Source of the DNA: an uncultured Spartobacteria bacterium
Lineage (GTDB): Bacteria; Verrucomicrobiota; Verrucomicrobiia; Chthoniobacterales; JAATET01
Reading direction: 5' to 3'
Length of the DNA: 64,000 nt
NCBI GenBank assembly: GCA_938011325.1
Contig: CALLUD010000029.1
Location: forward strand, 1 to 64,000
Shown here piece by piece: positions 1 to 9,057 of this stretch. The position numbers and the translations under genes are program-made. How positions within the stretch are numbered: the stretch's first letter is position 1; each line of letters opens with the position of its first letter. A model generated the notes under the pieces. The model was not told where the DNA came from and made no database searches. It saw only the letters and a list, made by a program, of their open reading frames with translations.

Positions 1-145
1 TCGCCTCCATATTGCTCTCCCCCGTGTTCTACCCACTTGAAACAGCGAAGAACCTCACTTCGGGATGTTGCGGCCTATTTCGCGCACAATACTCGGGGCC
101 CGTGACCGCCATCGACACATGAGGGTGCTCACTTAATTCGCAAGC

Positions 146-172
146 CCTTACTGTTCCAGACCTTACTGTTCC
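146..172. repeat. 12-bp direct repeat upstream of first gene
   Basis: The 12-mer ccttactgttcc occurs at 146-157 and again at 161-172, a 15-bp period. It lies 41 bp before the start codon at 213. It could be a pair of regulator half-sites or chance. No clear -35/-10 pair was identified around it. Confidence 0.4.
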
Positions 173-212
173 TTGTGTTGACCACCGGCAGCGGGCCTGA
201 AACATTTGACGC

Positions 213-725
213 ATGAAATCCTTGATCGCCGTCATCGCGCTCCTGGGAGTTGCGGTATCCCCGCAGGCATTCGGCAAAAAGAAATTCGAATACTCCCGCG
301 ATTTCGCCGGCACTTATAGAGGCATCTATACCGTGGTCGCCGACGGCACGGGTATCGGACCAGTAACCGCCAAGGTCAACGTTCCCAAGAACGGCCAGAA
401 ATTGAGGTTGAAGCTCAAGGGCCTCGTCACCGCGGGGGTCACCTTTCCGGTCAATTGCACCCTTCGATTTGACTCGCGCGGACGAGTCCGCTCGAATGCC
501 GCCACGCTTGGCCTTTTCGGACCGAGCAACACGCTCCGGGCGCGCTTGAAGGGCAAGAACGGGAAGTTTCGGTGCACACTGGTCGCAGCACCGGGGGCAA
601 TTGCCCCTGAGCTCGGCCCGTTGGTGAGCTCCATCCGCTACGAATTTCAGTTCAAGAAGAAATCGCTCACCATCACGGGCGTGGGAACGGCGAACGACAC
701 TCCGATCGGTTTTCAGTTCCGGTAG
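213..725 (+). CDS. Small secreted protein of unknown function (paralogue of the gene at 13818)
   Basis: 170 aa. An N-terminal signal peptide is visible: a hydrophobic stretch of about residues 3-15, then a small-residue cleavage area near Gln-Ala-Phe-Gly. The mature part is rich in Lys, Arg, Gly and Thr with alternating hydrophobics, suggesting an all-beta exported protein. It is clearly related to the gene at 13818. Both share a 'YRG' block just after the signal, 'VPKNGxK' in the middle, 'K-G-R/K-NGKFR' later and a 'KK-LTITGxGT' block near the C-terminus. I recognise no family and assign no function. The start is the first ATG with a signal peptide; no strong ribosome-binding site is visible. 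An inverted repeat at 772-803 follows the gene. Confidence 0.75.
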   Translation: MKSLIAVIALLGVAVSPQAFGKKKFEYSRDFAGTYRGIYTVVADGTGIGPVTAKVNVPKNGQKLRLKLKGLVTAGVTFPVNCTLRFDSRGRVRSNAATLGLFGPSNTLRARLKGKNGKFRCTLVAAPGAIAPELGPLVSSIRYEFQFKKKSLTITGVGTANDTPIGFQFR

Positions 726-771
726 CGCTGACGCAGCAGGCTCTTAGAGGGCGAACGCCTCCGACTCTGCG

Positions 772-803
772 GGGCAAACCTCGCCGCTTCGTCGAGTTTG
801 CCC
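772..803 (+). terminator. Inverted repeat after the first gene, possible terminator
   Basis: gggcaaac (772-779) pairs with gtttgccc (796-803), an 8-bp stem with a 16-nt loop. It lies 47 nt after the stop at 725. No T-tract follows, so intrinsic termination is uncertain. The stretch 726-992 otherwise holds nothing recognisable. Confidence 0.35.
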
Positions 804-992
804 GTTGAAAGGAGACAACGGGACTCGGCCTCCTCAGGAGAACCATCCCGGCTTGTCACCCAGCAAGCTCCGCTACCTTGTCCGGGTCAACGTATTGGCG
901 ATCACTGCAACGGGGTCGGGGAATTCACCGGTGATCGACCCGCCAGAACCCCGATACCGCTCTCATCCCGGGCGGCATATAGGTTGTGCCTT

Positions 993-3173
993 ATGGTGGA
1001 AACTTTGGGGACCGAACAGAGCGACGCACGCGTCGAGGAAATCCAGGAAGAGCAATACCATGCCGGCTCGCCGTTTCCTCAGGGAGCGACGTGGGATGGA
1101 AAAGGCGCGAACTTCGCGTTGTTCTCCGAATCGTCGGAGAGTGTCGAGCTTTGCCTCTTCGACCGCAGCGAGGACCAACATGAGTCCCAGCGCATTCGCC
1201 TGCGTGAGCGCACCAACGGCGTGTGGCACATCTATCTTCCGGATGTCGGACCCGGGCAACTGTATGGCTGGCGGGTTTACGGGCCCTACGAGCCGGAGCA
1301 GGGGCTGCGGTTCAATCCGAACAAGCTGCTGCTCGATCCCTACGCGAAGGCAATCGGACGGGAACTCACGTGGGACGATTCGCTCTTCGGGTATCCGATC
1401 GGCGAGGATGATCTCGCCTTCGATGAACGCGACAGCGCGCCCTTCGCACCGCTCGGCATTGTCGTCGACGACGCGTTCGACTGGGGCGACGACAAACCGC
1501 CCGCCACGCAATGGCACGACACCGTGATCTACGAAGCGCACGTGCGCGGGCTCAGCATGCGGCATCCCGACGTGCCGGAGGAAATTCGCGGCACCTACGC
1601 GGCGATCGGTTCTCCGCCAATCATCGAGCACCTCACGAAGCTCGGCATCACCGCGATCGAGCTGCTGCCGATTCACTACTTCCTCGACGACCGCCACCTT
1701 CAGGAGAAGGGCCTGCACAACTACTGGGGCTACAACACGCTCGGATTTTTCGCGCCCCATCGCAGCTATGCCGCGACGAAGGGACATCCGGCGGACGTCG
1801 TGCGCGAGTTTCGCGAAATGGTGAAGGCGCTGCACAAGGCGGGCATCGAGGTCATTCTCGACGTCGTTTACAACCACACCGCCGAGGGCAACCAGATGGG
1901 CCCGACGATTTCCTTCCGCGGCATCGACAACCTCGCCTACTACCGCACCGTCGAGGGCGACGCGCGGTATTACATGGATTTCACCGGCTGTGGAAACACG
2001 CTGAACATGGTGCACCCGCACAGCCTGCAGATGCTCATGGACAGCCTTCGCTACTGGGTCACCGAGATGCACATCGACGGCTTCCGCTTCGATCTCGCCG
2101 CCGCCCTCGCCCGATCGCTCTACGATGTCGACCAGCTCGGTGCGTTTTTCACCGCGATCTACCAGGATCCCACGCTCGCAACGGCGAAGCTCATCGCTGA
2201 GCCGTGGGACCTCGGCATGGGCGGGTATCAGGTCGGCCAGTTTCCGGTAAACTGGACCGAGTGGAACGGGAAATACCGCGACAGCGTTCGCAAATACTGG
2301 AAGGGTGACATGGGCATGCACAGCGAGATTGCGACGCGCATCGCCGGCAGCTCCGACCTTTACGAGCACAGCGGACGCTCCCCTTCCGCAAGCATCAATT
2401 TCATCACCGCGCACGACGGATTCACGCTCAACGATCTCGTCAGCTACAACGAGAAGCACAACGACGCGAACGGCGAGAACAACAACGACGGCGCCAACGA
2501 CAACGAGAGCTGGAATTGCGGTGCCGAGGGTCCGACGGATGATCCCGGAATCAACGAGCTTCGCGCGCGGCAGATGCGCAATTTCCTCGCCACGCTCATG
2601 CTGTCGCAGGGCGTGCCCATGATCTGCCACGGCGACGAGATCGCCCGCACACAGCACGGCAACAACAACGGGTATTGCCAGGACAACGAGATCACGTGGC
2701 TCGACTGGAACCTCTCCGAAGCGCAGAAGCTTCAACTCGAATTCACTTCGCGCCTCATCCACCACCGGCGCAAGCACCCCAACTTCCATCGCCGCAGTTT
2801 CGCCGAAAACGATCCGACGGTCGCCACGCAGAGCGAAAACATTCGCTGGGTGCGCGCCGATGGCGAGGAAATGAAGCCGGAGGATTGGGAAAACGGCGGC
2901 TGGATGCGCAGCCTCGGCATGCTCCTCTTTGGGGATGCGCCCGAGCTGCGCGACCCGAAAGGCCGCCGGGTTCGCGACGACGATTTTCTCGTCCTGCTCA
3001 ACGCCCATCACGAGCCGGTGAAGTTCAAGCTTCCGCCCGACGTCCGTCGCAAGAGGTGGTTCGTCGCGTTCGACACCGCACGCCCGACGCTGGAAGACGG
3101 CCAGGAAAGAATCACCAAGGCCCAGGTCTTCCTCGAGAACCGCTCGCTTGTCGTTCTTCGACACGTCCGTTAA
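993..3173 (+). CDS. glgX: Glycogen debranching enzyme GlgX (GH13)
   Basis: 726 aa. It hydrolyses alpha-1,6 branches of glycogen in the cytoplasm, releasing malto-oligosaccharides. An N-terminal E-set/CBM48 domain (about 30-150) starts at the 'GSPFPQGATWDG' block and is followed by the GH13 barrel. The nucleophile Asp is in 'DGFRFD' (residue 367), the acid/base Glu in 'AEPWD' (403) and the stabilising Asp in 'AHDGF' (475). The Asn/Gly-rich 'HND-NGENNNDG' segment is typical of GlgX/isoamylase. The frame is open upstream to about 798, but the extra residues are low-complexity and unlike the family, so I use ATG 993. First gene of a glgX-treY-treZ-trehalase-DUF1080 operon, 27 bp before treY; it would feed treY with linear chains. 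Confidence 0.93.
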   Translation: MVETLGTEQSDARVEEIQEEQYHAGSPFPQGATWDGKGANFALFSESSESVELCLFDRSEDQHESQRIRLRERTNGVWHIYLPDVGPGQLYGWRVYGPYEPEQGLRFNPNKLLLDPYAKAIGRELTWDDSLFGYPIGEDDLAFDERDSAPFAPLGIVVDDAFDWGDDKPPATQWHDTVIYEAHVRGLSMRHPDVPEEIRGTYAAIGSPPIIEHLTKLGITAIELLPIHYFLDDRHLQEKGLHNYWGYNTLGFFAPHRSYAATKGHPADVVREFREMVKALHKAGIEVILDVVYNHTAEGNQMGPTISFRGIDNLAYYRTVEGDARYYMDFTGCGNTLNMVHPHSLQMLMDSLRYWVTEMHIDGFRFDLAAALARSLYDVDQLGAFFTAIYQDPTLATAKLIAEPWDLGMGGYQVGQFPVNWTEWNGKYRDSVRKYWKGDMGMHSEIATRIAGSSDLYEHSGRSPSASINFITAHDGFTLNDLVSYNEKHNDANGENNNDGANDNESWNCGAEGPTDDPGINELRARQMRNFLATLMLSQGVPMICHGDEIARTQHGNNNGYCQDNEITWLDWNLSEAQKLQLEFTSRLIHHRRKHPNFHRRSFAENDPTVATQSENIRWVRADGEEMKPEDWENGGWMRSLGMLLFGDAPELRDPKGRRVRDDDFLVLLNAHHEPVKFKLPPDVRRKRWFVAFDTARPTLEDGQERITKAQVFLENRSLVVLRHVR

Positions 3174-3200
3174 ACGGCGGGATGCGATCCCCTCGACCTG

Positions 3201-5843
3201 ATGCCTGACCCGTCATCCACCATGTCGTCCAATTCGCCGTGGTTTGCGACGTATCGGCTGCAGATTCATCATCAGTTCCCGTTGAGCGCGGCCGAACGGG
3301 TGCTGCCCTATCTGCGCGATCTTGGCGTCAGTCACGTTTACCTCTCGCCGTGTCTGCAGGCGGCACCGGGCAGCATGCACGGCTATGACGTTGCCGATCC
3401 CACGAAGATCAATGAAGAGATCGGTGGCGAGGCGGCGTGGGACAGCTTCGTCACCGCGGCGAAGGAGTTCGGACTCGGCATCCTGCTCGACATCGTGCCG
3501 AATCACATGACCACGCACACTTCGAACCCATGGTGGAGCGACGTGCTGGCACATGGACCCTTCAGCGAACATGCCTCGACGTTCGACCTCTTTCCGTTCG
3601 CCATCGCGGAGCGTTGGGAAATCGCGATCTGCACGCTCGGCGAGCCCTACGGCCGCGTGCTCGAGCAAGGCCAGTTGAAAATCGACCTCGAGACGGGGCT
3701 GCCACGCCTGCGCTACTGGGATCAAACCTGGCCACTGTGCCCCGCATCGTGGCGTCCCTTGCTCGCCGGCGTCGCGCCTGACCTCGCATTCGCCCTTTCG
3801 GACCTCGCGAAGTTGCGAACCCTCAATCACCCGGAAAGCGAGGACATCAGCCGCTACCGGCAGCTCGCGACACACGTCGAGCAAACCACGCGTTCACTTC
3901 TCGAGGATCCCAAAACACGCGCGAAGATCGCCGCGAAGTGTGAAGAGCTCGCCGCCGATCCGGATCAACTTCACCTTCTCATCGAAGATCAGTTCTACCG
4001 GCTCGCTTGGTGGAAACTCGAAGGCGAGATCGTCAACTACCGCCGTTTTTTCAACATCGGCACGTTGATCGGCGTGCGCGCCGAGGCCGGCAGTGTCTTC
4101 GAAAAGACACATGCCCGCATCGCGAAGATGGTCAATGACGGTCAGCTTGCGGGATTGCGGGTGGATCACCCCGACGGGCTTCGCGACCCGCGCGAGTATT
4201 TCGAGCGTCTGCGCCGCCTGCTGCCCGAAGGGCGCATCTACGCGGAAAAGATTCTCGATGCGGATGAAACCCTGCCCGAGGACTGGCCGATCGATGGAAC
4301 GGTCGGCTACGAGTTTCTGAGCAAGGTCAACCGGCTCTGGATGGACGAAAACAAGGTGGAGCCGCTGACCGCCGCCTACGCCGACTTCACCGGTCATCCG
4401 GTCAATTACTCCGCGCTGCTTCGCGAACAAAAGCTCGCCATCATCCAGGCGCACTTCGTCGCCGATCTCGAACGCCTCAGCACGCTCGCGGTGAACATCG
4501 CCCAGCGCCGCTGGAAAACGCACGACCTCTCCCGGTCGCAACTGCGCGAAGCGATCGTGCAGCTCGTCGTCGCGCTGCCTGTCTATCGCACCTACCTCAC
4601 GCCGGACTCGCGACCCGTTTCCGCCGGGGACGACAAGGTGATCAGCGAAGCCGTCGCGATGGCGCGCATGCATTCGCCGGCCGTGGAGCCCGCGATCTTC
4701 GACTTTCTCGACGCGCTGCTCACCAACGAGTTCGACGGGCCGCAGGAGGCGGAATTCATCGCGCGCTGGCAGCAGCTTGCCCCTGCCGTGATGGCAAAAG
4801 GCGCCGAGGACACGACGTTCTATTGCTACGACCGTCTCGTGTCGTGCAACGAAGTCGGCTCGAATCCCTCGCAGATCGGCATGGCGCCGTCGCAGTTTCA
4901 CCAGTTCTGCTCCCATCTTCAGGGCCGCTGGCCACACAACCTGCTCGCCACTTCGACGCACGACACGAAACGCAGCGAGGACGTTCGCGCACGCATCAAC
5001 GTGCTCACCGAGATTCCCGAGCGCTGGGCCGCTGCGCTGCATCGGTGGTCGGCGATGAATCTGCCGGCATGGAAGGGGCGCGAACCCGATCGACACGCGG
5101 AGTATCTCCTCTACCAGACGCTCATCGGCGCATGGCCGATTGGCTTCGATCGCACGTGGGAATATCTGCTGAAGGCCTGCCGCGAAGCAAAGATCCGCAC
5201 CTCGTGGCACGAGCCGAACACACCCTACGAGGACGGCCTCAAGGAATTCACCGCGACCATTCTGGAGAACGAGGAATTCGTGAACGACCTCGTGGCATTC
5301 GTCGAGCCGCTCATCACGCCAGGCCGCATCAACAGTCTCGCGCAAACGCTCATCAAACTCACCGCACCCGGCATTCCCGACTTCTACCAGGGCACCGAGT
5401 TGTGGGACCTGAGTCTCGTCGACCCCGACAACCGTCGTCCCGTCGACTTCGACGTGCGGCGGGAATTCCTCAATCGCGGCGAGAACGTGAATGGATCCTT
5501 CCGCGAAGACGACTGGAACTCCGGATTCGCCAAGCTCTGGATGATCCACCGCACGCTGAAAGTGCGACGCTCACATGCCGCCGATTTCGAGGGCACGCAC
5601 CAGCCGCTCAGCGCGCGTGGCTCGCGCCTCAGCCATCTCATCATGTATCAGCGCGGCGGCAATGTGATTGTTGCGGTTCCGCGATTCTCGCTCACGCTCG
5701 ATGGCGACTGGCTTGACACGACGGTCACCCTCCCGGACGGCACGTGGCGGAATCTTTTCACGACGGCTGAACTCACCGGTGAAATCGAACCCCGCGCGCT
5801 GTTTGGAGACTTCCCCGTCGCGCTGCTCACCCGCCAACCATGA
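3201..5843 (+). CDS. treY: Malto-oligosyltrehalose synthase TreY
   Basis: 880 aa. It converts the reducing-end glucose of a malto-oligosaccharide into an alpha,alpha-1,1 linkage. This GH13 enzyme shows the family's 'YRLQ' start, a catalytic Asp in 'GLRVDHPDGL' (residue 322), a Glu in 'YAEKIL' (349), 'GTVGYEFL' and a late 'PGIPDFYQGTE' block. ATG 3201 is used; an in-frame ATG at 3222 is an alternative. The 3' end overlaps treZ by 4 nt (ATGA), implying translational coupling. It acts with TreZ in the glycogen-to-trehalose (TreY/TreZ) route. Confidence 0.95.
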   Translation: MPDPSSTMSSNSPWFATYRLQIHHQFPLSAAERVLPYLRDLGVSHVYLSPCLQAAPGSMHGYDVADPTKINEEIGGEAAWDSFVTAAKEFGLGILLDIVPNHMTTHTSNPWWSDVLAHGPFSEHASTFDLFPFAIAERWEIAICTLGEPYGRVLEQGQLKIDLETGLPRLRYWDQTWPLCPASWRPLLAGVAPDLAFALSDLAKLRTLNHPESEDISRYRQLATHVEQTTRSLLEDPKTRAKIAAKCEELAADPDQLHLLIEDQFYRLAWWKLEGEIVNYRRFFNIGTLIGVRAEAGSVFEKTHARIAKMVNDGQLAGLRVDHPDGLRDPREYFERLRRLLPEGRIYAEKILDADETLPEDWPIDGTVGYEFLSKVNRLWMDENKVEPLTAAYADFTGHPVNYSALLREQKLAIIQAHFVADLERLSTLAVNIAQRRWKTHDLSRSQLREAIVQLVVALPVYRTYLTPDSRPVSAGDDKVISEAVAMARMHSPAVEPAIFDFLDALLTNEFDGPQEAEFIARWQQLAPAVMAKGAEDTTFYCYDRLVSCNEVGSNPSQIGMAPSQFHQFCSHLQGRWPHNLLATSTHDTKRSEDVRARINVLTEIPERWAAALHRWSAMNLPAWKGREPDRHAEYLLYQTLIGAWPIGFDRTWEYLLKACREAKIRTSWHEPNTPYEDGLKEFTATILENEEFVNDLVAFVEPLITPGRINSLAQTLIKLTAPGIPDFYQGTELWDLSLVDPDNRRPVDFDVRREFLNRGENVNGSFREDDWNSGFAKLWMIHRTLKVRRSHAADFEGTHQPLSARGSRLSHLIMYQRGGNVIVAVPRFSLTLDGDWLDTTVTLPDGTWRNLFTTAELTGEIEPRALFGDFPVALLTRQP

Positions 5844-7528
5844 AAGTCTGGGCTCCCTTCGCCAAAACCGTCGAACTCGTCACTGATCAATCCACCGCGG
5901 CAATGCGTCGCGACGAGCGCGGCTGGTGGCACGCGGAACCTCTGCGCACGGGCACGCGGTATCGATTTCGGGTGGATGGCGAAGGTCCGTTCCCGGATCC
6001 CCGGTCCCCGAGGCAGCCGGAGGGACCTCACGGCCCATCGGAGGTGGTCGATCCCTCCACATTTTCCTGGAACGATGCGGACTTCACTCCGCCACCGCTC
6101 TCCGACGCTGTCATCTACGAGCTCCACATCGGCACTTTCACTCCGGAGGGCACCTTCGCAGCGGCGGCGGAACGCCTCGAATACCTGCGCGACCTCGGCA
6201 TCACCCACGTGGAACTCATGCCTGTGGCGACCTTCCCGGGCTCGCGCGGGTGGGGCTACGACGGCGTGAGCCTTTTCGCGCCGCATCCCGCATATGGCAC
6301 CCCCGAGGATTTGAAGGCCCTCGTTGCAAAGGCGCACAGCCTCGGCCTCGCGATGATTCTCGACGTGGTTTACAACCACCTCGGTCCCGACGGAAACTAC
6401 CTCTCGAAGTTCGGCCCGTATTTCACCGACCGTTTCAAGACGCCGTGGGGCGACGCGCTGAACTTCGACGGCCCGGAGAGCGACGAGGTGCGCGCGTTCT
6501 TCATCGACAATGCGCTGATGTGGCTGCGCGACTATCATTTCGACGGCCTTCGGCTCGACGCCGTCCACGCCATCATCGACGAAAGCGCGATCCACATACT
6601 CGAGGCGATGGCCGAGCGCGTGGCGGAGCTCTCGGCGCTCACCAATCGGCCGCTCGTGCTCATCGCCGAAAGCGACATGAACAACCCGCGACTCGTGCGG
6701 GATCCGCATCTCGGCGGCTACGGGCTCGACGCGCATTGGGAGGATGACTTTCACCACGCGATCCACGCGTTCTTCACCGGCGAGCGGGACGGCTACTACA
6801 TGGACTTCGGTTCGATCGACGCGCTGGCGAAGGCCATTGAGCAGGCCTACGTCTTCGACGGCCAATACTCGACCTTTCGCCGCCGCGCCCACGGACGCCC
6901 GCCGATCGGTGTCAGACCGGATCAACTGGTTGTCTGCGCGCAGAATCACGACCAGACCGGCAACCGCGCCCTTGGCGAGCGGCTCAGCCAGATGGTCGAA
7001 TTCGAAGACCTGAAGGCGATTGCCGCAATCACGCTGCTCAGCCCGTTCGTTCCGATGCTGTTCCAGGGCGAGGAATGGGGCGCATCCACGCCGTTTCAAT
7101 ATTTCACCGATCACAACGAGGAACTCGGGAGGCTCATCACGGAAGGCCGTCGGCGCGAATTTGCCGCATTCAAGAGTCACGCGGGCGACATCCCCGATCC
7201 GCAGGACCTCGCGACCTTCGAACGTTCGAAGCTTCGCTGGAACGAACTCGACGATGAGCGCCACCGCGAGCTGCTCGAATGGCACCGATCCTTGATCGAG
7301 CTGCGGCGCACGATTCCTCACGACGCACCGGCCCACGTGGAATTCGATCCCGACGGCAAATGGCTGACGCTGCGTCGTGGCTCCCTGCTGGCCGTTTTCA
7401 ACTTCAGCAGAGAGAGCTGCGCGATCCCATTGCCCGCAGCGAATTGGCAGCCTCGCTTTTTTGAAAACCCTGAGGTAGGCTCGACAACATTCCCCCCGAA
7501 GTCGACCACCCTCCTCACCGAGTCCTGA
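5840..7528 (+). CDS. treZ: Malto-oligosyltrehalose trehalohydrolase TreZ
   Basis: 562 aa. It cleaves the alpha-1,4 bond next to the trehalose end made by TreY, releasing trehalose. The short N-terminal E-set domain begins directly at 'KVWAPFAKTVELV', so little precedes the conserved fold. The GH13 barrel shows 'WGYDGV', 'VVYNHLGPDGNYL', a nucleophile Asp in 'DGLRLDAVH' (about residue 240), Glu in 'LIAESD' (about 277) and 'QNHDQTGNRA'. The start overlaps the treY stop, and the stop overlaps the trehalase ATG by one nucleotide (TGATG). Confidence 0.95.
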   Translation: MKVWAPFAKTVELVTDQSTAAMRRDERGWWHAEPLRTGTRYRFRVDGEGPFPDPRSPRQPEGPHGPSEVVDPSTFSWNDADFTPPPLSDAVIYELHIGTFTPEGTFAAAAERLEYLRDLGITHVELMPVATFPGSRGWGYDGVSLFAPHPAYGTPEDLKALVAKAHSLGLAMILDVVYNHLGPDGNYLSKFGPYFTDRFKTPWGDALNFDGPESDEVRAFFIDNALMWLRDYHFDGLRLDAVHAIIDESAIHILEAMAERVAELSALTNRPLVLIAESDMNNPRLVRDPHLGGYGLDAHWEDDFHHAIHAFFTGERDGYYMDFGSIDALAKAIEQAYVFDGQYSTFRRRAHGRPPIGVRPDQLVVCAQNHDQTGNRALGERLSQMVEFEDLKAIAAITLLSPFVPMLFQGEEWGASTPFQYFTDHNEELGRLITEGRRREFAAFKSHAGDIPDPQDLATFERSKLRWNELDDERHRELLEWHRSLIELRRTIPHDAPAHVEFDPDGKWLTLRRGSLLAVFNFSRESCAIPLPAANWQPRFFENPEVGSTTFPPKSTTLLTES

Positions 7529-9057
7529 TGGAATCCTCCCCCTCGACGAATGGCAAAGCCACCGTCGAATCTCTCCGCACCTACATTCGCGAAACCTGGC
7601 CGAAGCTGACGCGAAGCGTTCACACGCTCTGCGAAAGCGCGGGCGATCCGAAGACCGACGAGCGTCGCAATGCGCCGCACATCCTTTATTTATCGCCCCG
7701 GGAGGACGCCACGGCGGTGAAACGACGGCTTCACGAGTGTCTTTCGGCGGAGGACTTCGCGCGTATCGAGATGCGGCCGATCCCGGGAAATCCGTGGGAC
7801 AACGACGATCACGGCCTGCTTTATCTACCGGGCGAATACGTCGTCCCCGGAGGCCGTTTCAACGAGATGTATGGCTGGGACTCGTATTTCATCAATCTCG
7901 GCCTCCTGCGCGACGGCCAGGTCGAACTCGCGAAGAGCATGGTGGACCAGCAGCTCTACGAGATCGAGCACTACGGCATGGTGCTCAACGCGAATCGAAG
8001 CTACTACCTCACGCGCTCGCATCCGCCCGTGTTGAGCATGATGCTCTTCGACGTCTTCAACCACACGGGCGACCTCGACTGGCTCGGCAGGGCGCTTCCG
8101 CTCGCGGAGCAATTCCACACCTACTACCTCGTTCCGCCGCATCGCGATCAGGCGAGCGGATTGTCCCGCTACTTCGACGTCGGGCGCGGCACCGCCGCCG
8201 AGGTGCTCTACGGCGAGCGCGATCCCTACGGCCGCAGCCACTACGACCGCCTGCGCGAGATTTTCCGTGACCATTACACCGCCATCGAGGAGGTGGAACT
8301 TTTCTACGATCGCACGCGCGATTCGCTCACCGAGTATGCACTCAAGGGCGATCGATCGATGCGCGAGTCGGGCTTCGATCCCTCCGGACGCTTCGGGCCG
8401 TTCAATCTCGATGCACCGCGTTACGCGCCGGTTTGCCTGAACACCCTGCTCTACGTCTTCGAGCGCAATCTTGCCGAGATGAACCGCCTGATCGGTGATC
8501 TCGGCGCGGCCGCTTACTGGGAACGGGAAGCCGCGCTGCGCGTGGACCTGATCAATCACTTCCTCTGGGACGAGAAGCACGGCCTTTACCTCGACTACCA
8601 TCTGGAGCGTTTCGAGCGCACGCTCTACCCGTTCCTCACGACGTTCTGGCCATTGTGGGCGCGCATCGCCAGCAAGGAACAGGCGGCGCGTGTGATGGAG
8701 CATCTGCCGCTCTTCGAAGTCGAAGGCGGGCTGCAAACAAGCTGCTGTGCGACAGGCAATCAATGGGACGCGCCATTCATCTGGGCGCCGCTCCAGCTCA
8801 TGGCCATCGAGGGCATGCGGCATTACGGCTACTGCCGGGAGGCGGACCGCATTCAGAAAAAATTCCTGAACGTCGTCATGCACGACTTCGCCGGGACCGG
8901 CTGCCTCTACGAAAAATACAAGAGCTGCGGCAGCCGCAACGTCAGCAGCGACCTTCGCTTCGGTTACACATCCAACGAACCCGGCTTCGGCTGGACAAAC
9001 GGCGTCATCCTCGAGCTTTTCCACCAGGACGGCGTCAGCTCCCTCAACCTGAAATGA
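7528..9057 (+). CDS. Alpha,alpha-trehalase, GH37
   Basis: 509 aa. It hydrolyses trehalose to two glucoses. Both trehalase signatures are present: 'PGGRFNEMYGWDSYF' near residues 107-121 and 'QWDAPFIWAP' near 411. The catalytic-Asp region 'ESGFDPSGRF' and the C-terminal 'GFGWTNGV' block are also seen. There is no signal peptide, so it is probably cytoplasmic (TreF-like). It overlaps treZ by 1 nt and the next gene by 4 nt. A degradative trehalase co-transcribed with the biosynthetic TreY/TreZ pair is unusual and suggests glycogen is routed through trehalose to free glucose. Confidence 0.92.
   Translation: MESSPSTNGKATVESLRTYIRETWPKLTRSVHTLCESAGDPKTDERRNAPHILYLSPREDATAVKRRLHECLSAEDFARIEMRPIPGNPWDNDDHGLLYLPGEYVVPGGRFNEMYGWDSYFINLGLLRDGQVELAKSMVDQQLYEIEHYGMVLNANRSYYLTRSHPPVLSMMLFDVFNHTGDLDWLGRALPLAEQFHTYYLVPPHRDQASGLSRYFDVGRGTAAEVLYGERDPYGRSHYDRLREIFRDHYTAIEEVELFYDRTRDSLTEYALKGDRSMRESGFDPSGRFGPFNLDAPRYAPVCLNTLLYVFERNLAEMNRLIGDLGAAAYWEREAALRVDLINHFLWDEKHGLYLDYHLERFERTLYPFLTTFWPLWARIASKEQAARVMEHLPLFEVEGGLQTSCCATGNQWDAPFIWAPLQLMAIEGMRHYGYCREADRIQKKFLNVVMHDFAGTGCLYEKYKSCGSRNVSSDLRFGYTSNEPGFGWTNGVILELFHQDGVSSLNLK

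Noticed and set aside
29..313. Minus-strand open frame at the window start
   Set aside because: It runs through the regulatory region and start of the secreted-protein gene and shows no recognisable feature.
798..992. Longer N-terminus for glgX
   Set aside because: The extra 65 residues have no family match; ATG 993 gives the normal size and domain start.
963..7336. Long open frames on the minus strand opposite glgX, treY and treZ (up to about 730 codons)
   Set aside because: They are antisense shadows created by GC-rich codon bias; no domain, signal or conserved motif is visible and the plus-strand genes are unambiguous.
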